Source: a virus
Length of the DNA stretch: 55,290 nt
Reading direction: 5' to 3' (one strand)
IMG/VR virus record: IMGVR_UViG_3300032006_000008
Span: 1 to 55,290 of that record
Shown here: positions 1 through 9,438 of the stretch, one piece after another
Position numbering within the stretch: position 1 is the stretch's first letter
How the letters are laid out: each line of letters begins with the position of its first letter
Translations under genes and position numbers: made by a program
The notes under the pieces: model-generated
Database searches by the model: none
Told to the model about the DNA's origin: nothing
Seen by the model: the letters and a program-made list of their open reading frames with translations, nothing else

Positions 1-1947
1 TGCTTTAACCATCAATACAAAAACATCTTGGTAATTCAATCCCCAATATTCTTCATCTTCTTGTTTTGTTACAGCAGTCGGCAATATTTTCTGAACTTCT
101 TGTGCAGATAGTCCAACTATTTCAAGTCCGTCATATTCAACTTCTTTTGTTTCAGGGTCTATTTTGTTATAAGTCCCTATTTTTGTAAGAGTATTAATCT
201 TACCTAATGCATCATCAAACATTTTCCAGTTATCTTTTAGTCTTTCATCTGAGGAAATACTTGACCAAGAGGTACTGCCATTACTGAGTTTTACTCCCTC
301 TGAACGGGTTGATTGATTTGTATAAAATCTCCAATCTCTAATCGTTGTGTTCATCCACCAAGAAGATGCTGCGGAATCGTGTCTATAATATGAAGTCCAT
401 CCACCACCACCATAAGAAACAATATCATTTAATGGGCTAACTTGCAAAGAGGAATCTGTTGTAGTAATTACCGTTTGTCCACTTGCGTAGATATGTAAGG
501 GTGTACGAGATGAGTTTATCCATTTAAACTCTTCCCCACCTCTTCTACATTCAATATTAAAACCGTTAGAATGTTGATTTAACAGAGTTCCCCAAGTTGA
601 TTTTGTGTTATTATAATGTCCGAAATCACCTAAAGCTATTGCTCCATCACCGCTTCCATTTTGTCCGTAAACGTGCATCACATAATCATCATTGAACCAC
701 CCATCAGGTGAGTTAACTGAAAGTTTCCTTCTAATATTAACTTCAGATGGAGATGTTTCTATATTCCAATCTCCATTGGGTGCAAGAAAACCGATTGACT
801 CTCCACTTGCGTAAACAAACCCGTCAGTAGTTCCCCCCGAATCAATAAATTTAATTCCTGATTCTGTACCTGAACCTTTTATTTTTAATTGGTCATAATT
901 AGCACCACTTATTTGCACATTACCTGCAAATGTAGCGTTGCCATTTGCTTTTTCAATCTTGAGAGCATTAAGCCTACCACTAACATTTAGATTGCTATCT
1001 AAATATAAATTTTCCCCATCAGTTGAATTTCCAACTCTAAAGCCCCATCTTGGATGGTCTGTGCTATCCCCACCAAAAGCTATTTGATAATTATCAGGGT
1101 TATTATCAACAGAATTTGCAAAAGCCCCTTTTATACCAATTCCACCTGTTTTAATTTTTACTTTTTCAGTACCAGCAGTTTCAAATTTTATATAGCCATC
1201 AGAATCCATATGTATTTTCTCATTACTATCAGTAGTAACAAGAATTAAATCACCTGAGCCTATAACTCTTTCCAAAACTTGGACATTATTTGCAAACGTA
1301 GCCGATTGGTCTCCACCAAATATTAAGGCTTGTGTTCCCCCACTTGAAAAAGCAAGTTGATTATCTGCTGGACTATACATTCCTGAATCTGTGTTATTTG
1401 AAAATGAATATGAAGGTGAACCTGCTGACCCATTAGCAACTAAAGCAGAACCTGCAAACGTAACGCTTGAGTCAGTCCCTATTACAAGTGCATCATCACC
1501 ACTACTATAATTTGCAGATAAATGCAAAGGATGGGAAGATGTAGTCCTTAATGCTGTAAATGAACCGCCACTATATAAATAAGATTGACTTCCACCACTC
1601 TCACTAACCAAGACTTGTCCTGCTCTTATCTGTACTGAATTGCTTAAAAAATCTGTATTTCCAAGAGTACCTACTGAGGTAATAGTATCAGAATCAGCAG
1701 GCAATCTTGCTTTGTTTAATGTACCTGATGCTATATTGGATGCGTTTGTTGTGTCGGTTGTGGCAGAAGTTGCTAATCCGTGAGAACCTACAGAGGTTAA
1801 TGCACCACTTACTTTGCTTGTAGCGATAGCGGCTGAGCTATTTATATCAGAATTTACTATACTTCCATCGGCAATATCTGCTGAGACAACCGAATTATCT
1901 CCAATCTTAATTGCTTGTTCTGCAGGTTTATACCCATAATAAGCCAT
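1..1947 (-). CDS. Tail fibre with S74 chaperone domain (runs off left edge)
   Basis: The reading frame is open from an ATG at 1947 to base 1, 649 codons with no stop. The N terminus reads MAYYGYKPAEQAIKIGDNSV, followed by repetitive beta-rich fibre sequence. Near the window edge is SSDERLKDNW (Ser566), the hallmark of the Peptidase_S74 intramolecular chaperone, and the frame reaches LNYQDVFVLMVKA at base 1. In this family the C-terminal domain trimerises the fibre and cleaves itself off at the Ser of the SD motif. The start overlaps the upstream stop (TAATG) and has GGAGAT upstream. The C terminus lies outside the left edge. It is probably supplied by the in-frame piece at 54856-55290 if the contig is circular. 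Likely role: host-receptor-binding side fibre. Confidence 0.9.
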   Translation of the reverse strand, partial: MAYYGYKPAEQAIKIGDNSVVSADIADGSIVNSDINSSAAIATSKVSGALTSVGSHGLATSATTDTTNASNIASGTLNKARLPADSDTITSVGTLGNTDFLSNSVQIRAGQVLVSESGGSQSYLYSGGSFTALRTTSSHPLHLSANYSSGDDALVIGTDSSVTFAGSALVANGSAGSPSYSFSNNTDSGMYSPADNQLAFSSGGTQALIFGGDQSATFANNVQVLERVIGSGDLILVTTDSNEKIHMDSDGYIKFETAGTEKVKIKTGGIGIKGAFANSVDNNPDNYQIAFGGDSTDHPRWGFRVGNSTDGENLYLDSNLNVSGRLNALKIEKANGNATFAGNVQISGANYDQLKIKGSGTESGIKFIDSGGTTDGFVYASGESIGFLAPNGDWNIETSPSEVNIRRKLSVNSPDGWFNDDYVMHVYGQNGSGDGAIALGDFGHYNNTKSTWGTLLNQHSNGFNIECRRGGEEFKWINSSRTPLHIYASGQTVITTTDSSLQVSPLNDIVSYGGGGWTSYYRHDSAASSWWMNTTIRDWRFYTNQSTRSEGVKLSNGSTSWSSISSDERLKDNWKMFDDALGKINTLTKIGTYNKIDPETKEVEYDGLEIVGLSAQEVQKILPTAVTKQEDEEYWGLNYQDVFVLMVKA

Positions 1948-2309
1948 TAAACATCCATCTCCATTAGTGATATTATTAAATCAACTGCACTTCCCGTGCT
2001 AGCCATCGCTTTTATTTTATCAGACGCCTGTAGAACGAGTTTATTCCCTTGCATTACCTCAAGAGTACTTCCACTTGGAACAGGGGCTCCTTTTAAAAGA
2101 TATACGTCTGAATTAGCGCTTGCATTTGCAATATCTGAATGGTCTGAAGTATCCGATATTACTTGAACATCTGCTGTTACTGCGCTTCCAGTTTTATTGG
2201 CTAAAGATATGCCAAGTATAATAGCTGTTTTACTTGAAGGTACATCATAATACTCTTCAAGACTTGTTCCGATACTAGCCTTTGTTTTTAGTTTAAATAC
2301 ATTCGCCAT
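1947..2309 (-). CDS. Virion structural protein, MANVFK type
   Basis: A 120-residue protein beginning MANVFKLKTKASIGTS, with a beta-rich sequence containing GISLANKTGSAVTADVQV and YLLKGAPVPSGSTLEVMQG. This pattern recalls a small virion protein often found beside tail-fibre genes in marine phages; I know it only by that context and pattern. It lies in the tail-fibre gene run, five bases after the previous stop, and overlaps the fibre gene by one base (TAATG). A role as a fibre adaptor or small head/tail decoration protein is inferred. Confidence 0.7.
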   Translation of the reverse strand: MANVFKLKTKASIGTSLEEYYDVPSSKTAIILGISLANKTGSAVTADVQVISDTSDHSDIANASANSDVYLLKGAPVPSGSTLEVMQGNKLVLQASDKIKAMASTGSAVDLIISLMEMDV

Positions 2310-2313
2310 AATA

Positions 2314-2538
2314 TCAACCTAACGCAATTGCAAGAGCAGTCGCTTGGTCATCTACACCCGCTGAGTCTACAATCTCACGAATATTGTTTCCTGAGTCTTT
2401 AAAATAGAGTTTTCTTACACCTGAGTGATAGTTAAGAGCCAACTCTCCATAATCAACATCTGTAGATGCATTACTGCTATGAGTTGGAGCAGGGTTAGTT
2501 TCATTACTTCTATTTCTAATGATTATTTTATTTGCCAT
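2314..2538 (-). CDS. Small tail protein with Mtd-N-like motif
   Basis: A 74-residue protein with DYGELALNYHSGVRKLYFKD, which resembles the GELALN...KLYIG motif of the N-terminal domain of phage tropism determinants and tail fibres (Mtd_N-like). It is much shorter than a fibre, so it looks like that domain standing alone. The gene overlaps the upstream fibre-like gene by one base and shares the MAN- start seen in its neighbours. It is probably part of the tail-tip assembly; the exact role is unknown. Confidence 0.7.
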   Translation of the reverse strand: MANKIIIRNRSNETNPAPTHSSNASTDVDYGELALNYHSGVRKLYFKDSGNNIREIVDSAGVDDQATALAIALG

Positions 2539-3485
2539 TAAAATGTTCCTCCATTAATTGTACAAGTAGAACCACTCGGTCCACCTATTGATGTAGCTTC
2601 TATAGCTCCAAATTCAACAGCTCCTGCAGTTCCACTAATTACTTGCGCCCCTGATTCAGTTGAGTCAGGAATAAATGTAAATTTTCCAGATGACTCATTA
2701 AATCCAAAGAAACCAACTTTAGCAGCACTTCCATTGTGCCATTTAAAAGCAATTCCCTTATCTTTATCATCATCTGAAGCATCGGTATCTCCACCTACTG
2801 TGAAAATTGGGTCATCAACAGTTGTTACCGTGCTATTTACAGTCGTAGTAGTTCCATCAATTTGTAAATCTCCACTTATAATAACCTTTGAGCTACCATT
2901 TGCATCTATTGTTAAATTTCCACTAGTAGTAGTAATTGTATTATCATTTTCTATTCCGACTGTTACATTACCTCCTGTAATACCTGCGAAAGTAGGGCTA
3001 GATGAGGTTGCTACTGCTTGTCCTATTGCGATTGCAGCTGAAGAGCCTTCAGATTGTGTATGTGTTACAGTGACTCCAGTGCCTGCTGTAACATTACTCA
3101 TATAGTTACCTGTAGTTTCAGTTCCTAGAGCAACACCATTATCTTTTATGGTTACTACTCCACTAGATACTAAAAAGTTATCAGTACTAAAAGCTGCTAA
3201 TCCTTTAGCTGAATCAGTTGCCCATACGGCTGACTGGTCTTGCCTAAGAGTTACTGTTCTTCCTCTGTCGTTTTCACCAGATGCTGCGCTTAATGTAATT
3301 CCATTACCCGCAGTTAAATCATCTAGCATTGGTAAATGAGCTACTTGTACACTAGAATTATTATGTCTTCCAATGTATAATTTTCTGCCAGCCTGGTCTA
3401 ATGCCATTTCACCTGACGCTAGACCACTAGGCACAGAGCTAGTACCGTTATCGGCAGCTCTTTTTATTTGAATGGTATTAGCCAT
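2538..3485 (-). CDS. Tail fibre-like protein with N-terminal Mtd-N-like domain
   Basis: 315 residues. The N terminus (MANTIQIKRAADNG, then GEMALDQAGRKLYIGRHN at about residues 25-42) matches the Mtd_N-like attachment domain of phage tail fibres. The rest is rich in Gly, Ser, Thr and Val with repeated short beta strands, as in fibre shafts. No S74 motif is present and it is shorter than the two S74 fibres of this genome. It sits in the tail-fibre cassette and is probably a secondary fibre or spike. The opposite-strand frames in this stretch are shadows of it. Confidence 0.75.
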   Translation of the reverse strand: MANTIQIKRAADNGTSSVPSGLASGEMALDQAGRKLYIGRHNNSSVQVAHLPMLDDLTAGNGITLSAASGENDRGRTVTLRQDQSAVWATDSAKGLAAFSTDNFLVSSGVVTIKDNGVALGTETTGNYMSNVTAGTGVTVTHTQSEGSSAAIAIGQAVATSSSPTFAGITGGNVTVGIENDNTITTTSGNLTIDANGSSKVIISGDLQIDGTTTTVNSTVTTVDDPIFTVGGDTDASDDDKDKGIAFKWHNGSAAKVGFFGFNESSGKFTFIPDSTESGAQVISGTAGAVEFGAIEATSIGGPSGSTCTINGGTF

Positions 3486-3500
3486 TTTATTCTCCTATTG

Positions 3501-3827
3501 TTAAGTGAATGTCCCACCGTCTAGAGTGGAACGACCATCTACATGGATTTCTTGCCATGAGTCCTCGTCTCTGATATATGCTTTATCATCATCAGAATCA
3601 TACCACAGTTGACCTTCAAACAAATCGCTCGTTGGAGCTGAAGCTGAAGCTGTGATTGCTTTACTTGAAATTTCTTCTATTGCGGCTTTAACATTTGTAG
3701 CATTTACCCCACTTGCTGATACTGAAATTTGTCCAGCTCTTATATCATGGGTAGATGATACTTTTGATACTCTTTGAGTCCCTACGCTTTTACTTGAACC
3801 AGTTGTCGTAGATTTAATTGAAGCCAT
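3501..3827 (-). CDS. Small tail/fibre-associated protein
   Basis: 108 residues, low-complexity Ser/Thr-rich at the N terminus. Then comes FEGQLWYDSDDDKAYIRD (about residues 70-87), a module common in phage fibre proteins (GxLWYD...LYI). The gene overlaps the preceding gene by one base and shares the short C-terminal word GGTF with the 315-residue fibre downstream (LDGGTFT here, NGGTF there). Structural tail role inferred from position and composition. Confidence 0.65.
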   Translation of the reverse strand: MASIKSTTTGSSKSVGTQRVSKVSSTHDIRAGQISVSASGVNATNVKAAIEEISSKAITASASAPTSDLFEGQLWYDSDDDKAYIRDEDSWQEIHVDGRSTLDGGTFT

Positions 3828-4465
3828 TATGTAAATACTCCTTGTTTTGTTACAGACTTCTCTAGATAGACTTCTCCATTTATTTGCCTTGTTATTACCG
3901 AAGTATCATTATGTTTAGATATTAAATCCCAATACCCAGTAAATGTATCATCTAGAACAGCTGTCTTACTTGCATCTAAAGTCATTTTGTATGTATCTCC
4001 ATCTGAGTCTATTGACGCAATTCCATTTAGTGTTAAAAATCCTGCTTCGCCTACCAATAAAGATATACTTCCTTCTGTTCCTGACCCTACTCCTGATGGC
4101 AAAGAAACTGTAGGTTGAGTACTATATCCAGAGCCTGCGTCAGTTATGGTTACAGATGTAATCTTTCCACCTGATATTACACAAGTTGCAGCTGCGTTAG
4201 TTGCTCCTGATATTACTCCATTTCCACCAGAAAGTGATAATGTATAAGTCCCATCCGTATAATCCTTTCCAGCATTATTAACAACATAAGCTACTATTTT
4301 GTTAGCTTCGTCATCTCCAGTAAATGCAGTCTGTGAATAATCCTTAGATATTCTTGCAACCAATTCATTCTTCTCTATCACAAAAGAAGTTTCAAAGGTT
4401 ACAGTCTCTTCTAATGACTCATCTTGATATATTGTCAAGTTAATATAGTCGGTAGTAGAAGCCAT
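3827..4465 (-). CDS. Tail structural protein with beta-repeat module
   Basis: 212 residues. The N-terminal part (DYINLTIYQDESLEETVTFE) looks like a compact phage structural domain. The middle contains GGKITSVTITDAGSGYSTQP, a repeat unit seen in phage neck and tail proteins. The gene lies between connector-like genes and fibre genes, with six bases to the previous gene and a one-base overlap with the next. Function otherwise unrecognised. Confidence 0.65.
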   Translation of the reverse strand: MASTTDYINLTIYQDESLEETVTFETSFVIEKNELVARISKDYSQTAFTGDDEANKIVAYVVNNAGKDYTDGTYTLSLSGGNGVISGATNAAATCVISGGKITSVTITDAGSGYSTQPTVSLPSGVGSGTEGSISLLVGEAGFLTLNGIASIDSDGDTYKMTLDASKTAVLDDTFTGYWDLISKHNDTSVITRQINGEVYLEKSVTKQGVFT

Positions 4466-4471
4466 TATTAC

Positions 4472-4816
4472 CTACATAAGTACTGAAGTTACTGTAGAGT
4501 TAGTAGAACCATTTCTTCTGAAACAAAAGTATACAGAATCATTCGGGTCTCCTAAGTCTGGAACATTCAAATAATGGGTTTGAGCTCCATATAGTAATAA
4601 ATCATTAGTAGCATCTATATCATAACTTGAAGATGTACTAAAACTTACTATTATAGGATTCGTAGCTGTGACTGCAATCTTATGATTTTTATTTTTATCA
4701 ATAGTAATCCTAGATGTATTAGTATTACTAGTAGTTACTGCAGTTTGCACATCCCAAACTGGAGAAGCGTCAACATTTAATGCTTCACTTGCTCCCATTT
4801 TTTGTAGTTTCGCCAT
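4472..4816 (-). CDS. Hypothetical virion protein
   Basis: 114 residues, beta-rich, with no recognised family. It begins MAKLQKMGASEALNVDAS and ends TNSTVTSVLM. It has no signal peptide or membrane segment. It lies between the connector-like gene (4830-5333) and the beta-repeat tail gene, with short intergenic gaps, so a structural role (neck or tail accessory) is likely from context only. Confidence 0.6.
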   Translation of the reverse strand: MAKLQKMGASEALNVDASPVWDVQTAVTTSNTNTSRITIDKNKNHKIAVTATNPIIVSFSTSSSYDIDATNDLLLYGAQTHYLNVPDLGDPNDSVYFCFRRNGSTNSTVTSVLM

Positions 4817-4829
4817 AGTTTATTCCTTT

Positions 4830-5333
4830 TTATCTAACACTAAATATGCCTTTAGGCATTGATATTGAGACATTTCTATTATTGCTCTCATTATCGCTTA
4901 ATTTTTTATAAAACTCTCTCATATAATATTCTTTTTTCTCTATTTCTCCAGAACGCTCAAAAGACTTTGCTTTAACATAGTCTACGACAGCTAAAGATAA
5001 AGTAGAATTTAAGTTTATATGTGAAGATTCGGAAGGGCTACTTACATTAGTTAGGGTCTGATTTACCCATGTATCTTCATCTGTATCTGTAGATAAAGAA
5101 GATGGGTCTTTATCAACAAATGCCCCTAATCCGTTAGCATCCTTTAAACCTGTATATTCTACCCTTAATCCATTTTGAATATCTTCACTTGGATATATAA
5201 TAGTAGAATCATCAAGATTTACCATTTTACCAGTTGTATCTGGATTGATTTTAGCACTTGACATTTTTTCATATATATGAATCATGTCTCCAATTACCTT
5301 GTAAAACCAATTCCTGCTAGTATCGTAACTCAT
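4830..5333 (-). CDS. Putative head-tail connector component
   Basis: 167 residues. The C-terminal half is helical and carries INLNSTLSLAVVDYVKAKSF followed by EKKEYYMREFYKKLSDNESN, a pattern I associate with small neck proteins downstream of the adaptor gene in marine podovirus-like genomes. It overlaps the adaptor-like gene upstream by four bases (ATGA). Its place in the head-to-tail order supports a connector role, but no catalytic or signature motif proves it. Confidence 0.55.
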   Translation of the reverse strand: MSYDTSRNWFYKVIGDMIHIYEKMSSAKINPDTTGKMVNLDDSTIIYPSEDIQNGLRVEYTGLKDANGLGAFVDKDPSSLSTDTDEDTWVNQTLTNVSSPSESSHINLNSTLSLAVVDYVKAKSFERSGEIEKKEYYMREFYKKLSDNESNNRNVSISMPKGIFSVR

Positions 5334-5614
5334 GGATTTGTATCCTCTGTAACAATTGGTTCATCAACAATGCGTCTAATTCTCTTATATTTATTATCAT
5401 CATCAGTATCTAAAACAGATACAGACTTGAGAGATATTAAATCATTTGGCAAATTATACTCTCTAGTGCCTTTAGCAATATCCATCTTTTTCACCCTAGC
5501 TTTTCCACCTGCTCTTTGAGTACTCTGAATGGCGTTAAAAGCATCTTTTATCCAAGCGATACATAATTTTGTATCTCTAATATTGCTTCTTTCCATAATC
5601 TCAAGTATAGTCAT
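5330..5614 (-). CDS. Putative head-tail adaptor
   Basis: 94 residues. An N-terminal helix (LCIAWIKDAFNAIQST) is followed by a beta segment, GTREYNLPNDLISLKSVSVL. This layout, helix then YxLPxDxxxLxxV, is typical of small phage adaptor proteins that dock on the portal. It overlaps both neighbours (one base upstream, four downstream), suggesting translational coupling within the neck cassette. Assignment by pattern and position. Confidence 0.55.
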   Translation of the reverse strand: MTILEIMERSNIRDTKLCIAWIKDAFNAIQSTQRAGGKARVKKMDIAKGTREYNLPNDLISLKSVSVLDTDDDNKYKRIRRIVDEPIVTEDTNP

Positions 5615-7197
5615 TATTGGTCAGATTTCCTTTCCTCTGCTCTTTGTGCTTGTTGTTGTTGTTGTGGAGCTGCCACACCTCCAGTAATAGCCTTTAATTC
5701 ATTCATCGCCCAATTATAATATTGCATACCAGCTTGTTGATTTTGAGTTGATAAACTTAAATATCCTTGAGCCTTTTGCATTTGCTGTCCAGCTTCTTGT
5801 AAAAATCTTTCTCTTTTCTTTAAATCCATTCCGTAATTTTGAACTTCTTTTTGCACCTCCTGAGTGAACTTCTGTACCGATTGAGAGTTTGTTTCCCTTT
5901 CAATTTGTAATTGAGCAGCCACCTTTTGAAGCTCAGACGTAAATTTGTCCTTCTTTTCTTTAGATTTAAAAGAACGTTTTTCAATATCAGACCTCATTTG
6001 TTTTAGTTCATTATCAATCCTCGCATTTTCTTTTTGAACTTGAGCTCCCCATCTTGCTATTTCTGCTTGAAATTCTTGATTCCCTCTTTGTACACTAGAT
6101 GCAAATTCTTCTAGTTTTGTTTTTTCTTTCTCTAGATTTCCTCTTGCTCTTGTTAATTCTTGTTGAGAAACTTTTAAGGATGAATCAACCATCTCTATAT
6201 CTTCATCATTTAACCACCCTTGAGCTGATGTTCCTACAGAATCTCCTCCAATAGAACTTTGGCTATCTACAATATTCTGAGATTTAGATAATGCATCTTC
6301 TACGCTTGAATAATCAAGCACTTGGTCGCTAGATGGTATATAATCAGATGGATTGGGAAGACTTAGACCTGACATAGTAAATACATCACTAGTAAATCCA
6401 CTTTCCTCTGCTGTCAATGTCTCAAGAGCTCCTATTGAGCTCCACGTTAAACTTGGTACAGTAACATTATTAATACTATGTGAGGGGAATAGTGTTAGAT
6501 AATTTGATAAAGATGTAGTTGAAGAGGCTAGCGCTGTTCCCGCACTATCACGATTATCCTTAGAAGTATAAAGCATATCCAATCCGCCTGCATACATAAG
6601 TGCAACATTTTCAAATTCAGCCAATAGCCAAGAGTCTGTATTTTCATCAATGACTGGTGGAGCTGCATATACTATTACTCCTTTATCTCCTGTTTGGGCA
6701 GGAATGTTAGTTACTGCGCTACTACCTAGTTTATAATAAGTATGGTCATTTGCGCTAGTTGCATTCCCTTGATTATCTAAAGCTATTGAGTCATTGTTCC
6801 AATCTGGGTCTGGCTTAATATAGACCTTTCCAGAAAGTTTATAAAATTTTGGGAACATATTAGTAGCTCCAAGAAGACTTTCACTTTCATCAAATATATG
6901 AATATTTTTATCAGGAGCTTCAGCTGCTACTCTTTTTTTCTTTACTCCATTTGCATCAGTTCCATCTTCTCTATAAACTGCTAAAATTTTATCATATGCA
7001 ATAGATGAACCTAACCCTATTTTTTTAGTACCACTTGAATCCCATCCCATAACTTCATCTTCAGTGGCAATGCTCCATAAGAACTTCTCAGGCAAAGCAG
7101 ATGTAAGTAGCTTTGAAGCCATGTTGATATACTCTACTAAGTTTTTACTTGCAGTAGAATTACCAGTCAAGTTGTTTACTTTTTGCCAAAGTTTCAT
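5614..7197 (-). CDS. Neck/tail structural protein with long coiled coil
   Basis: 527 residues in two parts. Residues 1 to about 310 are mixed alpha/beta with YKLSGKVYIKPDPDW and FENVALMYAGGLDML, similar in style to neck adaptor proteins. Residues about 330-490 are strongly charged heptad sequence (KVSQQELTRARGNLEKEKTK onward), predicted as a long coiled coil, ending in a Gln run (AAPQQQQQAQ). It overlaps both neighbours by one base. It could be a fused adaptor plus coiled-coil tail spike or whisker. No family name can be given. Confidence 0.65.
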   Translation of the reverse strand: MKLWQKVNNLTGNSTASKNLVEYINMASKLLTSALPEKFLWSIATEDEVMGWDSSGTKKIGLGSSIAYDKILAVYREDGTDANGVKKKRVAAEAPDKNIHIFDESESLLGATNMFPKFYKLSGKVYIKPDPDWNNDSIALDNQGNATSANDHTYYKLGSSAVTNIPAQTGDKGVIVYAAPPVIDENTDSWLLAEFENVALMYAGGLDMLYTSKDNRDSAGTALASSTTSLSNYLTLFPSHSINNVTVPSLTWSSIGALETLTAEESGFTSDVFTMSGLSLPNPSDYIPSSDQVLDYSSVEDALSKSQNIVDSQSSIGGDSVGTSAQGWLNDEDIEMVDSSLKVSQQELTRARGNLEKEKTKLEEFASSVQRGNQEFQAEIARWGAQVQKENARIDNELKQMRSDIEKRSFKSKEKKDKFTSELQKVAAQLQIERETNSQSVQKFTQEVQKEVQNYGMDLKKRERFLQEAGQQMQKAQGYLSLSTQNQQAGMQYYNWAMNELKAITGGVAAPQQQQQAQRAEERKSDQ

Positions 7198-7754
7198 TAT
7201 CCACCAATTAGGATAGCTGTTACAGTTGATTCAGCGTCAGTATTAACATATCCAGCGTCTTTAATCTTTATGTTTGCAACTGGTAAACCACTTCCATCAG
7301 TATCAGACAATGGAATTACACAACTCTCACCAGATGAAAGTCTTGCAAGTACTACTTTTAATGTGGTAGTACCTCCATTTAATGTTACAGCCCCATCTGC
7401 GTCAGTTGGGCTAGTTACTGCAGTATGGTCTCCAGTTAGAGTTAATTCTAAATCTACAGTTCTTGCAGTCCCAGTTTGAGAATCTACTTTTAAAGACAAA
7501 GCTTTGACTTCACTTGGGGCTGTCCCAACTGTGGTTACAGATTCAAACGCACTTGCAATTGCAGTAAAGTCAGTTCCACTTACTACTCCACTATACTTAA
7601 CTGCATCAGCAGCTGTATAGCTTTGAGTATAAGAACCACCAGAAGTACCTACATTTTTATCAGAATCTTTAATAGTGTAAGACTTTGAGCCAACTGTCTT
7701 AGAATCATTAATAATTGCGTCTAATGTAGACGTTATTTTTATATCATTTGCCAT
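7197..7754 (-). CDS. Hypothetical virion protein downstream of capsid gene
   Basis: 185 residues, Thr/Ser/Val-rich and beta-rich, starting MANDIKITSTLDAIINDSKT. It lies directly after the major capsid gene, a position that often encodes a head decoration or major tail protein. A 96-base gap with a possible hairpin separates it from the capsid gene. RBS GGAG lies eight bases before ATG. No motif decides between head and tail. Confidence 0.6.
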   Translation of the reverse strand: MANDIKITSTLDAIINDSKTVGSKSYTIKDSDKNVGTSGGSYTQSYTAADAVKYSGVVSGTDFTAIASAFESVTTVGTAPSEVKALSLKVDSQTGTARTVDLELTLTGDHTAVTSPTDADGAVTLNGGTTTLKVVLARLSSGESCVIPLSDTDGSGLPVANIKIKDAGYVNTDAESTVTAILIGG

Positions 7755-7777
7755 ATTTTACTCCATAATAACCGTTC

Positions 7778-7821
7778 GCCCCTCTCGGAAGAAAGGAGGA
7801 GGACAAAGAACCAAAAGGGGC
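7778..7821 (-). other. Possible hairpin between capsid gene and next gene
   Basis: GCCCCT (7778-7783) and AGGGGC (7816-7821) can pair, with a 32-base loop, in the 96-base gap after the capsid stop codon. There is no T-run after it in the minus direction, so a classical terminator is unlikely. A partial attenuator or mRNA 3'-end stabiliser is possible. Confidence 0.35.
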
Positions 7822-7850
7822 TACTAAGTTATATTTCACGAAACTAGTCC

Positions 7851-9413
7851 TTAGACTTTCCAGATTGCGTGACATTCAGGCATTGAGAACTCAGTACCTA
7901 ATTCAGAGAGGATTAAGTCAACCCTTCTGTCTGTACCAGTATTCTCTAATGATTGAACACCAACATAAACTGATGTGTCTCTGTTAACGCCGTTGCCAAC
8001 TAGAGGTCTTATTTTCGCATAAGACATATTAACAGCCATTATCTTAACATGAGTTCCGTCAAGTTGGATATTGCGAACTACATTCATATCTCCATAAGGA
8101 GTTGAAATTTGTAGAACACCAAGTCCGTATGCATTCTTCTTGCCTGTTACAGCGAAGTCTGCACGACCTAAAGCGTCTCCAGTTGTTCCAACTGCTTGTA
8201 CGTTCTGTGAGAAATATCCACCTAGTTTATGCAACCAGTTGTATACATCTGTAGAACAGAAAAAGATTGTTGGTTTAGAACTTTGATAACGCGGGTCCAT
8301 GAACCTTGACATATCATCTAAGAATGAATCAGCTGAGTGTGAACTACTCCATGAAAAGATATTACCTTTATCAAGGATGTAGCTTACAGCACCCTGCGTG
8401 TACTGAACTGTGTCAGAGCTAGAACCATAGGCTCCACTTACTTGCGTACCAAACAAGATAGAATATTCAATATCCCATTTATGTTCAATAAGCTTTTCGC
8501 GCCAAATACGTGCCCATTCATTTGGTTCATATTTAAGAACCGTTGCACGAGCTGTATTGGTCATGTAAGCTTCTGTACGAAATATCTGAGTTTGACCACT
8601 AGATGTACTAAAAGGTTGGTCATTCCAAGATAAGTCAGTTAGTTTAGAACCTTCTGGATAAGCAGTACCAACAACATAAGAACGTGCTTGTTCTAGAGTT
8701 GTGGTTGCGCTATCAGCCATCTTCGCTTGACTTGCTCCATGAGCAACAATCAAAGTTGAGCCAGCTGTATAAGAAGCTAAATGCAATCCACTAGCTGAAG
8801 AAGGTTTTACAACCTTTACTCTTACAACCATTTGATTTGCATTACCGCCTGAGCCAGAAACCGTTTCTCTAACTTGGACAACTGCATATTCACTTGTTCC
8901 AACTGCCGTAGCTGAAGCCTTTAGAGGGACTTTTATCAGCTGGTCTTTCATAAGGAACAAAGGCTCTGTATTAGCAGAGCCAATACTTACTGAACCTTGA
9001 CCAATTGTATTACCAATATTGCCAGTGTTTTTGTAATCAGTACCGATTCTAAGAATCTGCCCATTACCAGCTGCGCTTAAATCACCTACTGCACTTGTAG
9101 CGGTGATACTAGTACCAGCAGCGGCTGTTCCGTCAGCAGCGAATCCAGTTACATATCCATATCGTTTATGAAAAGAAGGTCTACGCTCGGTATATTTAAA
9201 CTGAGGGTCATCTGTCGCTTGTTTTGACATCTTTGACAAAATCCTAAAGAAAGGTGTTTGGTCAATTGCCAATTCAGAAACTCTGTCTCCGAAGTTAAAT
9301 TTCCGACGCAGTAAACCTGTGTTGAGGGGAGTACCACCAGCGTAATCCACATCAGCGGTATTATAATCGCTTACTTGAACTCCACCTGGAGGTACGGTAG
9401 AATAACTTGCCAT
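7851..9413 (-). CDS. Major capsid protein (SU10/DUF5309-like)
   Basis: 520 residues. The start MASYSTVPPGGVQVSDYNTA, then LLRRKFNFGDRVSELAIDQTP and the region TERRPSFHKRYGYVTG, match the capsid family related to phage SU10/DUF5309 (HK97 fold). The C-terminal half contains VGVQSLENTGTDRRVDLILS, typical of the same family. It sits just after the scaffold-like gene, as in most phages. A strong RBS (AAGGAG, 11 bases before ATG) fits high expression. It is somewhat larger than many capsid proteins, with a Gly/Ala/Thr-rich insertion around residues 90-160. Confidence 0.9.
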   Translation of the reverse strand: MASYSTVPPGGVQVSDYNTADVDYAGGTPLNTGLLRRKFNFGDRVSELAIDQTPFFRILSKMSKQATDDPQFKYTERRPSFHKRYGYVTGFAADGTAAAGTSITATSAVGDLSAAGNGQILRIGTDYKNTGNIGNTIGQGSVSIGSANTEPLFLMKDQLIKVPLKASATAVGTSEYAVVQVRETVSGSGGNANQMVVRVKVVKPSSASGLHLASYTAGSTLIVAHGASQAKMADSATTTLEQARSYVVGTAYPEGSKLTDLSWNDQPFSTSSGQTQIFRTEAYMTNTARATVLKYEPNEWARIWREKLIEHKWDIEYSILFGTQVSGAYGSSSDTVQYTQGAVSYILDKGNIFSWSSSHSADSFLDDMSRFMDPRYQSSKPTIFFCSTDVYNWLHKLGGYFSQNVQAVGTTGDALGRADFAVTGKKNAYGLGVLQISTPYGDMNVVRNIQLDGTHVKIMAVNMSYAKIRPLVGNGVNRDTSVYVGVQSLENTGTDRRVDLILSELGTEFSMPECHAIWKV

Positions 9414-9438
9414 TTGAAGTTACTCCTTCCTTGTTTAC

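Noticed and set aside
2734-3339. Plus-strand open frames over the fibre genes
   Set aside because: They are shadows of the Gly/Ser/Thr-rich minus-strand genes, with no RBS and low-complexity Val/Ser/Pro sequence.
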